Assembly (NCBI RefSeq): GCF_012290005.1
Contig: NZ_JAAXMS010000002.1
Span: 1,030,337-1,094,336, forward strand
Direction: 5' to 3'
DNA from: Crateriforma spongiae
Lineage (GTDB): Bacteria > Planctomycetota > Planctomycetia > Pirellulales > Pirellulaceae
DNA length: 64,000 nucleotides
The translations under genes and the position numbers were made by a program. Below are positions 9,663 through 18,700 of the stretch, one piece after another. The first letter of the stretch is position 1. Every line of letters begins with the position of its first letter. The notes below the pieces were generated by a model that worked only from the letters and a program-made list of their open reading frames with translations, searched no databases and had not been told where the DNA came from.

Positions 9663-12035
9663 ATGCCCAAGCATCAAACACTTCTCAATCGATTGATGAG
9701 CCAGTTTCCTGGTGGACTGGATGACGCACCGCCGCAGCTTCGCAAAGTGATTCAAACCGCTGTGCAGCAATCGGAGCAAGGCGATGACGAAATGCTGCGT
9801 GAACTGATCGAAGTGTTCGACGGAATCGACACCGGTGCGTTGGTTGACTCCAGTGAGCCGGAAATGCCGCTCAGCGATCCGCAAGTCGCCGAAGCGATGC
9901 TTCAAGCTCGTGACGAGATCGAGGACGCAGACCAGCTGTACGCCTTCTTGACCGATCAAATCAAGGCTTCGCCGAACAGCGTCGAATTGCATTACATCGC
10001 CGGCATGTACTGCGATGAAATCAAACAAGCATGTCGGCACTTTCGCGATGCCTGTGATGCCACCCGGCATCATGACACAGAAACCGTCGCCACCGTGATG
10101 CCGGGCTATCGTGTCGAGATGGCACAGCGATTGTCCGACGCCATGAAATTGGACGACGTCTGCGAAGTGCTGCTTCCGGTGGTCAACGAAGACTATGAGT
10201 CCGCACCCACCGCGATCGTCATGCTGATCGAGGCCCTGTTGCGGCTGGATCGTGATCAAGAACTCTCCGGAGTCTTGCAGGACATTGATCCGGATCCGTT
10301 CCCCATGGTCATGTACGCTCAAGCACTGCTGGAGTATCGCCGTGCCGGCGACACGCGCCGCGGTCGTGCGTTGCTGAAGGCCGCGAATGCTTTGTTGCCC
10401 GATGTCGCGATTCAGTGGATCGATCCTTCGTCCGTTGAATCCGAGGATGAAGTGACGAATCTGACGGCAGAATGTTTGCAGTACGCGATGAACATAACCC
10501 AAGGCGCAGTTGACTGGGTCCATCAAACATTGGCCGACGTCTTTCCAGATTTTGCTGGACCGTCGAATCCCGACGATTCGTCCGATGCATTGACATCAGA
10601 CACGCCATTATCCAAACGCATGCTGGCGGAACTGACCGACGAAGCCAAACGCGCCGCCGCATCAAAGCAATCGTGGCGTCTGCTGCACGGCCCGGTCAAA
10701 GACAAACGCTGTAACGATGCGGGCATTCACTACGTGGCCGTTTTGATGAATGACAGTCCGGACGACGAAGGTTCGCTAAGGTCCTGCCAGGTCTTTCAAA
10801 ACAAACCGAAACCGGCGTTGCTGCGTGAAGTCCTTCTGCGTGGCATTGTCGATCCGGTTTTGGGGCAGTCGGGACGGCCCGCTGAATTGATCTTCAGCAC
10901 GAAAACTGATTGCAATAATCTAAAAGCCATTTCCGGAAAACTGGACATCGCTTGTGTCCACGAACCTCACAACGTCATCGCGAAATACAGCATCAAAGGC
11001 ATGTTGCAACAGGTCGCAACGATGATGCTGGACGATTTCAATCAGCATGGCGATGCACTGCCGGGCGACGCGACTGACGACGATGCCAACCTTTCCAATT
11101 TATCGCTGGACGATCTGCGGCGGCAATCCAGTGATTTGCCTCTACGTGGCGAAGACCAACAGTGGCTGGTCGGTATCTTTTCACCGCCTCTGTTCATCCA
11201 ACATGGATCGGGTTCCGAGCGTGGTCGAACGGGTATCGTCATCAACAATGACGACGGAACCATCGTCGGCTTTGATTTGTCCATGACGGAGGCCAGTGAC
11301 CACGAAGCGTTCGGCTTGCTTTTGCAAACCATGCGTCAACCCAAAGTGGGCTCTCCTGGTCGACCGGCCTCCATCGTGTTTGCGCCTTCGTGTGCACCGC
11401 CCTGTATTGGCGAGAACGATGATTGGATGATGGTCGGTGACGATCGTCTGGAACAGCTGTTTACCGAGATGGTCGGGGACATGCTGCTGGCCCAAAGCCC
11501 CGTGTCTCGGCCCTTGGTCAAGATCGATGGAATCACGCATGACCAGCTTGCCGATCTTTATGATGCCGCGGCCGATTTTTATCTCGCCAAGCCATGGCAT
11601 TCGGTCCCCGGCGACACGCTGATCACGGTCTATGATGACAGCACCCCTGGCGCGAGCAATCGAGTCGCCAGTGTGATGGGACAAATGGGCCAAGAATTTG
11701 GAATCAATATCTTTGACGACGAGTCCGCCGCACGGGCATTGTTTGAAAGCTTGGATCCCACCACGATTCGCGGTTTGGCGGTGAATTACGGTGAAGCCCG
11801 AGACTGCATTCCTGTTGATGCTTGGAACCTGGAACGATATGGATGGTCGTTAGCCGCACCCCAGGCATACCCACTGATCACACAAATCGCGGCCGATTCC
11901 CAAGGCCCCCGTTATCAGTGCCCCGATTCGGCGGACGAACTCCTCTACCTGACCCGAGTCCTCCGCACGTTGCCGGCATACCTGGCCGATCAGACCCCGG
12001 ATCCCTCAGTCGGGCTTCACTACGGCCGGCTTTAG
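9663..12035 (+). CDS. Uncharacterised 790-residue protein with TPR-like N-terminus and DUF7309/DUF6930-like C-terminal part
   Basis: No signal peptide or membrane segment is visible, and the composition is acidic, so it is probably cytoplasmic. Residues about 80-270 look helical and TPR-like (paired helices such as VELHYIAGMYCDEIKQACRHF). Two weakly similar alpha/beta segments follow, about 336-457 and 498-610. Each carries a GRPA-(E/S)-(L/I)-(I/V)-F strand (GRPAELIFSTKTDC; GRPASIVFAPSCAPPC), suggesting internal duplication. Residues about 620-700 (DLYDAAADFYLAKPWHSVPGDTLITVYD, then VASVMGQMGQEFGINIF) resemble the DUF7309/DUF6930 type of planctomycete and actinobacterial proteins. The function of those domains is unknown. 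ATG 9663 is the only sensible start. Isolated on its strand. Confidence 0.8.
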   Translation: MPKHQTLLNRLMSQFPGGLDDAPPQLRKVIQTAVQQSEQGDDEMLRELIEVFDGIDTGALVDSSEPEMPLSDPQVAEAMLQARDEIEDADQLYAFLTDQIKASPNSVELHYIAGMYCDEIKQACRHFRDACDATRHHDTETVATVMPGYRVEMAQRLSDAMKLDDVCEVLLPVVNEDYESAPTAIVMLIEALLRLDRDQELSGVLQDIDPDPFPMVMYAQALLEYRRAGDTRRGRALLKAANALLPDVAIQWIDPSSVESEDEVTNLTAECLQYAMNITQGAVDWVHQTLADVFPDFAGPSNPDDSSDALTSDTPLSKRMLAELTDEAKRAAASKQSWRLLHGPVKDKRCNDAGIHYVAVLMNDSPDDEGSLRSCQVFQNKPKPALLREVLLRGIVDPVLGQSGRPAELIFSTKTDCNNLKAISGKLDIACVHEPHNVIAKYSIKGMLQQVATMMLDDFNQHGDALPGDATDDDANLSNLSLDDLRRQSSDLPLRGEDQQWLVGIFSPPLFIQHGSGSERGRTGIVINNDDGTIVGFDLSMTEASDHEAFGLLLQTMRQPKVGSPGRPASIVFAPSCAPPCIGENDDWMMVGDDRLEQLFTEMVGDMLLAQSPVSRPLVKIDGITHDQLADLYDAAADFYLAKPWHSVPGDTLITVYDDSTPGASNRVASVMGQMGQEFGINIFDDESAARALFESLDPTTIRGLAVNYGEARDCIPVDAWNLERYGWSLAAPQAYPLITQIAADSQGPRYQCPDSADELLYLTRVLRTLPAYLADQTPDPSVGLHYGRL

Positions 12036-12437
12036 CCGCTCGATTGCCATCCTAAGCCGTGACGCGTCAGGGACGGGGCAGTCGCCACCATCCAGAGCCC
12101 CTTCCCGAGACCTCTCGGATAGCGATTCCCCCGAGGCGGCCAGCATTTTTCCAGATTGAAAAATGGATTTCTTGACTGACCTGCTCACCTGGAAAGTTTG
12201 TCATAATCGGCCACGAATTTCTGGGCTGGGAGGTATGGCAATCAAATCAACACCAACGCTAGAACTGGCTTTCAAATTCGCACAACCATCCGGACGATCG
12301 CTCTGAGATGGAGCAGTGCCGCCGGACAGATTGACTATTCAACTCCATCGTAATCCTGGAATCGAGACCTGCATGGCATTTGAAAACTCTTGACGAGCGC
12401 AACATCACTACCGTTTCGAAATCGATCTTCTCGACTG
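12036..12437. other. Intergenic region between convergent genes
   Basis: About 400 bases with no credible gene. An AT-rich perfect inverted repeat CATTTTTC / GAAAAATG (12144-12151 and 12158-12165, six-base loop) lies 109 bases after the upstream stop. It could act as a bidirectional terminator or a protein site. No T tract follows it on either strand. Confidence 0.4.
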
Positions 12438-13931
12438 CTAACCAAGATCTCTTCCTCGCGTGATCCTCTTATTGGCGTGACGGCCATGGCGTTTCGATCT
12501 CGCAGAGTCAATCGGATGCGGTTCATCCGTTCGAGAATACGAATCCCAATGCACCCCCAATCGATCTAAGGCATCGACCAAAGGATCCAGAAATTTTTCG
12601 TAGTTCTTCCAGCGATCAATTGAATGATGGTAGAGCGGTTGGCGTACTTGCCAACAACTGGCCGTTGCAACCGTACGTCGCGTTTGATGAAACGAAAGAC
12701 ACCCCGCATGCCACGGCAGTCCCAAATCCTGCAACAAATCCGAGGTCACTGCTTCCTGGTCCACTACAAGTTTCTCATATTGAACGGCATAAATTTTTGC
12801 TGCAGAGACGGACTCCCAATGCCGTGTCAAACGCTGATACCCTGCGTAATAGTTTGCAAGATCCGATAAATCATAGCTGTACTCTTGCCCGCTTCGAAAG
12901 TACGTAAAATAGCAAGAAAGAATTGTATCCAAAGCATTTCGACGACAATGCACCAAACTGGCATTCTGAAAAATCGCGTTTATCAGACCGACGTAAAAAA
13001 AATTACTTGGCGTCTTGTCACAAACCTTGCACTCTAGACTCATATCATTCGAAAACACTTGCTTGCAATACCATTCAGCAAGTTCAGAGACCTGCATGCC
13101 GGTCAACCGGTTCATACACTGCGGAAACCGCTCCTTCGAACTCAGTTCTTTAACCATCCGTGCCGCCACCTGGCTTAAAGTGGACTTTTCGCCGACACCG
13201 TCTACACATGGATGACTGGATAAGATCTGATCAATCAAGGTTGTTCCCGATCGCGGAGAACCAAACACGAAAATGATCCCAGGAGTGGATGCCGCTTTCG
13301 CTTGGAGATCTTCCATCTTAAACGCATCAAAAAATGCAATGGACTCGTGAACAACCTTCTCCCACCATTCTACTGAGAAGCGACCGATGACACTCTCATT
13401 GGCAATGCGAAATCGGGACCACGCATTATCGTACGAACCAAGATCGTCCAGGACTTTTCCAGCCGCAAAGTGCAATCCGGTTATTTGCTTTCTCGCTAAA
13501 CCTGTAGCCCGTAGTGATCTGTCGATCCTCTCCAACAACCCATCATGTTCACTGAATCGCCGTGATTTCGAATAGTCCAGAATCACCGCAGGGTCATAGG
13601 GGGAGATCCTTAAGGCCTGACCGAAATGCCAAGACGAACGTTCGTGATCACCGCAAATTCCATAGGCAACCGCAAGCGAATGATGAACATCCAGGCAGTC
13701 CCGCAACCGCTTTGCAGCCTTTTCTATAGGGCCAATTGCACCGTCAGCATCCAATTGGTCCAAGCGAGCCTGGCCAAGCCCAAGCAAAGCATAAGGATTG
13801 TCCGCATCACTCTGCAAAACCGCCTGAAAAGCATGTTCTGCGTCGCGCGAACGCCCCCTACCCCGCAACATTCGACCCAAGCGAATTCGTTCGCCATCCG
13901 CCAAACGATGAATCGGTAACTCCGACGGCAT
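12438..13931 (-). CDS. TPR-sulfotransferase (Sulfotransfer_3 type)
   Basis: About 497 residues. The N-terminal 150 residues form tetratricopeptide-type helices (AEHAFQAVLQSDADNPYALLGLGQARL and the next unit). The C-terminal domain opens with FVFGSPRSGTTLIDQILSSHP, the PAPS 5'-phosphosulfate loop of sulfotransferases. A later HCRRNALDTILSCYF segment fits the 3'-phosphate-binding Arg/Ser region. The enzyme would move sulfate from PAPS to an acceptor, possibly a surface polysaccharide or protein. No signal peptide is seen, so it is cytoplasmic. ATG 13931 is preferred to the GTG at 13943. The C-terminal 25 residues are basic. The acceptor cannot be deduced; it is not beside a polysaccharide locus but is 28 kb from one. 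Confidence 0.85.
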   Translation of the reverse strand: MPSELPIHRLADGERIRLGRMLRGRGRSRDAEHAFQAVLQSDADNPYALLGLGQARLDQLDADGAIGPIEKAAKRLRDCLDVHHSLAVAYGICGDHERSSWHFGQALRISPYDPAVILDYSKSRRFSEHDGLLERIDRSLRATGLARKQITGLHFAAGKVLDDLGSYDNAWSRFRIANESVIGRFSVEWWEKVVHESIAFFDAFKMEDLQAKAASTPGIIFVFGSPRSGTTLIDQILSSHPCVDGVGEKSTLSQVAARMVKELSSKERFPQCMNRLTGMQVSELAEWYCKQVFSNDMSLECKVCDKTPSNFFYVGLINAIFQNASLVHCRRNALDTILSCYFTYFRSGQEYSYDLSDLANYYAGYQRLTRHWESVSAAKIYAVQYEKLVVDQEAVTSDLLQDLGLPWHAGCLSFHQTRRTVATASCWQVRQPLYHHSIDRWKNYEKFLDPLVDALDRLGVHWDSYSRTDEPHPIDSARSKRHGRHANKRITRGRDLG

Positions 13932-13964
13932 CGCCAAATCCACCCCGATAGAACTTCACCGACC

Positions 13965-14951
13965 TTATGAACTACTGAAAATCGTACTGGGTCGGCGCCA
14001 CCACCACAAGCGAATCAGCAGCATCTGAATCACATAAACAATCAGCCAGCATCTGGACTCGGGGACAGCCACTACAGGATACAGGAATTGGCGCATTGCA
14101 TAGTCGTCGTTTCGCAATGGAAACCGTTCACTAATTGGATTGGTCGGCCCAATCCCCAACCCATTGGACTCCATCAAGATATCAACACCATAGGTTTGCA
14201 AATCGGTAGACGGTACATCGAAGACGCCGAGGCCGATTGATCCCACGGGATCAAAGGGGTCGACAAGAAGTGCCCATGAGTTTGTGAGCGTTTGCAAAGG
14301 ATCATCGGGGTCGTAATTGTCGTCGATAAACGCGCCACCAAAATCCACGTCCCCCAGACCGATGGCATGACCAATCTCGTGGGTCAATAACCTTCGGAAG
14401 ATGTCGATTGTGTAGGGCGTACTGGGGTGGTTGTTCAGATGCAAATCGACTCCACCGATGGCAGCGGACGGTTGGTAATCTTCGACACCAGAAGTCAACG
14501 CGACTGGCATTCCTATTCGCGAAACAGCCGTCAGTGCCCGGTAACCAGCCTGCCCCGAATTGCTGGCGATAAGATCAATCTCGGCCCCCCTGGGATCTAA
14601 CCGTCCGAAGCCGCCAAGCGTGGCGACCGGAGTTTCAAAATCAGCAAGAAACGAGATGTCGGTATGCAGCCCACTTACCGGGTCGACAGCCGTCCAAGCG
14701 GAGAACGAGTCATTAATGGCGTTCTGAAATGTGATGACGTCAGGGACAACAGCCCAAGTGAACGAATCACGAAAAGCTTCATACGATCCGCCGCTAACAC
14801 TGTACCGAATACCTCCGTCCAGCGATCGTTCATCACCGTCGATGATTCGAGGTGCTGCATCCCAACGCGCCTGCAAAAAATCCACCACGCCCCCCGACGC
14901 ACTTGCGAGAGGAATGAAAAACAGAGTGACAAGTAGGTTAACCCTGATCAT
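13965..14951 (-). CDS. Secreted metzincin-type zinc metalloprotease-like protein with degenerate PEP-CTERM-like tail
   Basis: About 328 residues. A signal peptide (IRVNLLVTLFFIPLASASG) is followed by a matrixin-like domain with HEIGHAIGLGDVD at about 193-205, matching the HExxHxxGxxD zinc-binding pattern of metzincins. The glutamate in the motif supports a working protease. The tail AVPESRCWLIVYVIQMLLIRLWWWRR looks like PEP-CTERM (VPE, hydrophobic helix, Arg pair), but the second Pro is replaced by Ser. ATG 14951 is chosen because the frame's extension to 15014 crosses a terminator hairpin and adds no signal features. It lies just downstream of a PEP-CTERM gene on the same strand. The real substrate is unknown. 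Confidence 0.8.
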   Translation of the reverse strand: MIRVNLLVTLFFIPLASASGGVVDFLQARWDAAPRIIDGDERSLDGGIRYSVSGGSYEAFRDSFTWAVVPDVITFQNAINDSFSAWTAVDPVSGLHTDISFLADFETPVATLGGFGRLDPRGAEIDLIASNSGQAGYRALTAVSRIGMPVALTSGVEDYQPSAAIGGVDLHLNNHPSTPYTIDIFRRLLTHEIGHAIGLGDVDFGGAFIDDNYDPDDPLQTLTNSWALLVDPFDPVGSIGLGVFDVPSTDLQTYGVDILMESNGLGIGPTNPISERFPLRNDDYAMRQFLYPVVAVPESRCWLIVYVIQMLLIRLWWWRRPSTIFSSS

Positions 14952-14970
14952 TCGACCTCCCCAATCATTG

Positions 14971-15004
14971 AGAAAAGCTGAAGGGCCTCGTGGCCCCTCA
15001 GCTT
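14971..15004 (-). terminator. Rho-independent terminator after the PEP-CTERM gene
   Basis: On the reverse strand AAGCTGA and TCAGCTT close a stem extended by GGGCC/GGCCC across one mismatch, with loop TCGT. The arm nearest the downstream gene is followed by TTTTCT. It lies 31 bases after the stop of the 15035-15643 gene and separates it from the metalloprotease gene. Confidence 0.75.
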
Positions 15005-15034
15005 TGTCGTGCATTCAGTAAATTCGCCGTAACG

Positions 15035-15643
15035 CTACTGACGAAGTTTCCGGCGTCGATAGGAACGAACACCGGCGCCAGCACTCAATAATCCGAGGAC
15101 GGCAAATGTGGTCGGCTCGGGTACCGCCGTCACTGTTGCCGACGTGATACTACCCGCAGCTTCAAACCCGATATCAGCCCCGGTAACGTCAGTAAGGATA
15201 AAGTCGGTGAGCCGAATCGTTGTATCACCGGGCCCGTCAAAAGTGAAATCGAACGAGAACACTTCGACAGGGTTGGCAAGATCGACTGCTGCTCCAGAGG
15301 TACCAAACGAAGCACCATCAATCAGTCCTGGGTTATCAAATCCTAATGGTGGTCCGTCAATCGTGAGACCCGATCCAAGCGCGGCATTGTAAGTCACGTT
15401 GGAATAGTCATCCGCATCGGTGGTCGTCGCCAGAATAGATGCGCTGGTCGACGCCAGGCCTGTGAAACTACCAGATGTATCTTCAGCCACCAAGCTGACG
15501 GTTACAACGTCGCCCAGGGCGAAAACGCTGGTTTCGCCTCCACCAGAGTTGTACGTTTTGAGCGCCACCGTGTACGCCGCAAAACATGGAGATGCCATCA
15601 CCATTGCCACGATGGGGGCAATAAACCGAAGCTGTCGAATCAT
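15035..15643 (-). CDS. PEP-CTERM sorting-domain protein, small exported
   Basis: About 202 residues. Signal peptide IRQLRFIAPIVAMVMASPCFA, then a beta-rich region (YTVALKTYNSGGGE..., VSLVAEDTSGSFTGLA) with no recognised catalytic motif. It ends AVPEPTTFAVLGLLSAG and a basic YRRRKLRQ tail, a clean PEP-CTERM signal. The middle resembles cohesin-like or other Ig-fold secreted proteins in being built of alternating strands, but this is a guess. ATG 15643 has a good ribosome binding site, GGAAGG, eight bases upstream, unusual for this window, which decides against the longer frame to 15724. A terminator follows it. Confidence 0.85.
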   Translation of the reverse strand: MIRQLRFIAPIVAMVMASPCFAAYTVALKTYNSGGGETSVFALGDVVTVSLVAEDTSGSFTGLASTSASILATTTDADDYSNVTYNAALGSGLTIDGPPLGFDNPGLIDGASFGTSGAAVDLANPVEVFSFDFTFDGPGDTTIRLTDFILTDVTGADIGFEAAGSITSATVTAVPEPTTFAVLGLLSAGAGVRSYRRRKLRQ

Positions 15644-15715
15644 AAGAAATTCCTTCCGAAAATGGTAAACCGTGCGTTTTGGGGGAGAGGCGGGAAGTCC
15701 ATCGAGTGGGATCAA

Positions 15716-15746
15716 CACCCCCACAGACTACATCGTCTTGGGGGTG
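15716..15746 (-). terminator. Hairpin after the giant gene, possible terminator
   Basis: CACCCCCA / TGGGGGTG form a perfect 8-bp stem with a 15-base loop, 26 bases beyond the giant gene's stop codon. No T tract follows, so it may only be a weak or Rho-assisted stop. Confidence 0.45.
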
Positions 15747-15771
15747 CGTCAATTCATTGAGTCAACGATTT

Positions 15772-18700
15772 CTAAAACAATCCTTCCATCAGATCGTCAG
15801 AAGCCGTGTCATCTTCGTCCATGTCTGCCATGGCTTGGTCAACGGAGCTTGCTGAACTGCTGGAAGCCAGCAATGGGCTGACCGACGAACCGCTCAGCGA
15901 ACCCGGGAACGCCGCAGGTACGGCATCGAACAGGCGAGGAGTGGTTTCCAGGACGTCGTCAATTGCGATCGTGCCAGACCCGTTAATATCGGCAAAAGCG
16001 AAGTAATCGGAATCCGAAGTGTCGCGGAACAGTCGCGCTGTTTCTGCCAGGACATCGTCCACCGCAACGGTCCCCGATTGGTTGACATCCCCTGGATTGA
16101 CGCGGAACGAGAACACCAAGTCGCCGCCGGGAGTTCCGTTACCGGAATTGTCCAACCCGCTTCCAGTCGCATATTCGCCGTCAAGCAGGACATCTCCGGT
16201 GCTCTTGATGCCATCACCCAGCACCAACTGGAATGCGTCACGATCAAGTGGCTCAGTAAACTGGATCCTCAATCGGTTTCCACTGACCGACGTTGTGAAC
16301 GTCGGTACGGTCAGCACGGAATTGAAGCTGACTTGTCCGGGCACCGAAAGCGGATCAATGTTGTCACTGAACTCCACCGTCATCTCGGTGATATTCACCC
16401 ATGGCAGCGGAGCGTTTTGTCCGCCATCGTCGGGCAGGACATATCCAGTGGTGCCCGTTGTCGCTCCGGTGGGATCATTGGCCTCATCGCGGAATCCCTG
16501 ACTCCAAATCGGGTTATTGACTTCGATGCTTGTGACCGAAAGCGGGGCATCGTCGTCCGCGATGGTGACAACATCCTGATCCATCCCGGCAACGATCGTC
16601 GCATCCGTCGTCGCTGGATTGATGCGATAGATCACCAGTTCATCGGGTTCGGGTGTCGGATCATTATCGTCGTTGTTGACATCAACGGTAATCACCGAAG
16701 ACCCTTCACCTGGGTTGATTGTGACCGACGTTGGCAACGCGTCATAGTCAAGGGATGGTGTAGCAATCGGCGTTGCATCGTTCGGATCGGGATCAACCAG
16801 AATCGTATCCAGCAAGATCTCAATGGCCGCCCCCGTGGTGTTAGTGATCGGCATCATATTGCCATCCACCAACTGGACGGTGAATTCACCAGCATCGTCA
16901 GGTTCGCTCGCATCCGGATCGGTTGCCTTCAGAGTGACGAAGATTCCATCGCCATCGTCCTGAATTTCTGCATCCGCGGACGGCATCGCTGGATCCACAT
17001 CGATGTCGGCGTTGCTAATCACATCAGTGATCGTCAACGTCAAGGTCTCGGTGGACTCAACTGCGGTATCGTTCACTGCCACTAGTGTCAATTCGCCGGT
17101 CGATGTATTTGCATCGATGCGGACGACTCCCGTGCCAAGTGCCGGGTTGAACGACACCAGATCCGCACCGGTGAAGTTGTAATCCATCGTGGGAGAGGCA
17201 ATTCCCGGACCCGAGGTTGGGACCGAGAATTCGATCAACGTATCGCTATCGCTGGCCGCCGGACCAGTGTCATCATTTAGGAAGAACACAAACTTCGCGT
17301 TCGTCCCTGACTCCGTCGCAACCGGATTGCCACCATCGGCGGCATCACTGCTGACCTTGACGGTCGCTGCGTCGCCGTCGTTGATGCGAACCGTGTCTTC
17401 AACGTCGGTGCCAACGGTGACCTGCGGATCAGCCGAGATCAGCGTCGTATCCAGGGTCATCGTGACGAATTCATCGTCTTCCAGCAGGTTAACAACGACA
17501 CTGTTCTCATTCAGAACGGTGTTGTTGAGTGCTTCCACGGTGATCAGAACCGAGGTGTTTGACGAGCTGGTACTGCCGGGAATCTCCACGCTGTACATTC
17601 CGCCACCCAGAGGGGTCAGATTGTTGGCCGGAGGTGCCGAAATCTGGTAGTCGTCATTCAACACCGCGTCGCCGGTCAAGGTGAACTTGACCACTGATTT
17701 CGACTGACTGGGATTGCTTTGCGTGATGGTAAACGAAGCGTCCTCAAAGTCGGGCGTGTCACCGTCCTCGGATGCTTCTTCATCACTGGCGTCCACCGAA
17801 ATGACAGCTTCGTCGTCGTCCGTGATCGTTGCGGTTGAATCGTCGGTAGCGTCGGAACTGCGGGATCCCAGATCACCCGCATCCGGCGTCAACGATGCGA
17901 CAAACGTCTCGGAACCAAACGCCGGCAAGACCGTGGTGGTACCACCTTCAACGATCAAATCTTGAATGACAGCGACGTCGATTTCCTTACGATCACCGGC
18001 ACCAAACTGTCCTGATGTGAAGGTGATCGTTTTAGATCCGTTGTCATAATCCGTGCCGAAGGACGCCGATCCGCTACTGATACTGGTTCCAGAACCGTTG
18101 GAGCTAAAGTTAGCTCCAGTTGCCGTTCCACCACCGAAGCTAACTTCCACATCGACATCAGTATCAATGGGGTTGGACAGTTCCACCTCGAATTCGACCG
18201 GTGTCGTTGGGGATCCGTTGTTATACGGATTCGGCGAATCGGTACCTTCTGTCACAGTTGGATCCGCGTCGTCACTCGGATTGCTGCCCTTGGCAAAGAT
18301 CGTGAACGTTGCAGTGTCGTTGTCCTTGATTGTCCCAACGCCGTTGTCGATGAAGATCGGCAATCCGGCAGTTGGATTTGCCAATGAACCACCATCGACG
18401 ACCAGCTGAGCGGTGAACGTTTCGTCTCGTTCAACCCAGTTATCGTCGTTGATCGGGACACTGATCGTTCGAACCAGATCGGATCCACTACCATTGGCCG
18501 GGAAATTGACCAGTCCGGTATTGGTATTGACGTAGTCCTGATCCGAAACCGTGTTATCCAGCGGTGCCGAAGCCCCCGTTGCCGTGTCGGATCCGCTGCC
18601 CGGGAAAGTCAGGAACACGTCGACGTCCTGATCGATCGGCTGGTCCAGTTTGATGGTGAACGTGATCGTTCCGTCATCTTCATCAGCCATGGCATCCATG

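Noticed and set aside
15716..15746. Strong terminator for the giant gene
   Set aside because: The hairpin is real but lacks a T tract, so it is listed only as a low-confidence site.
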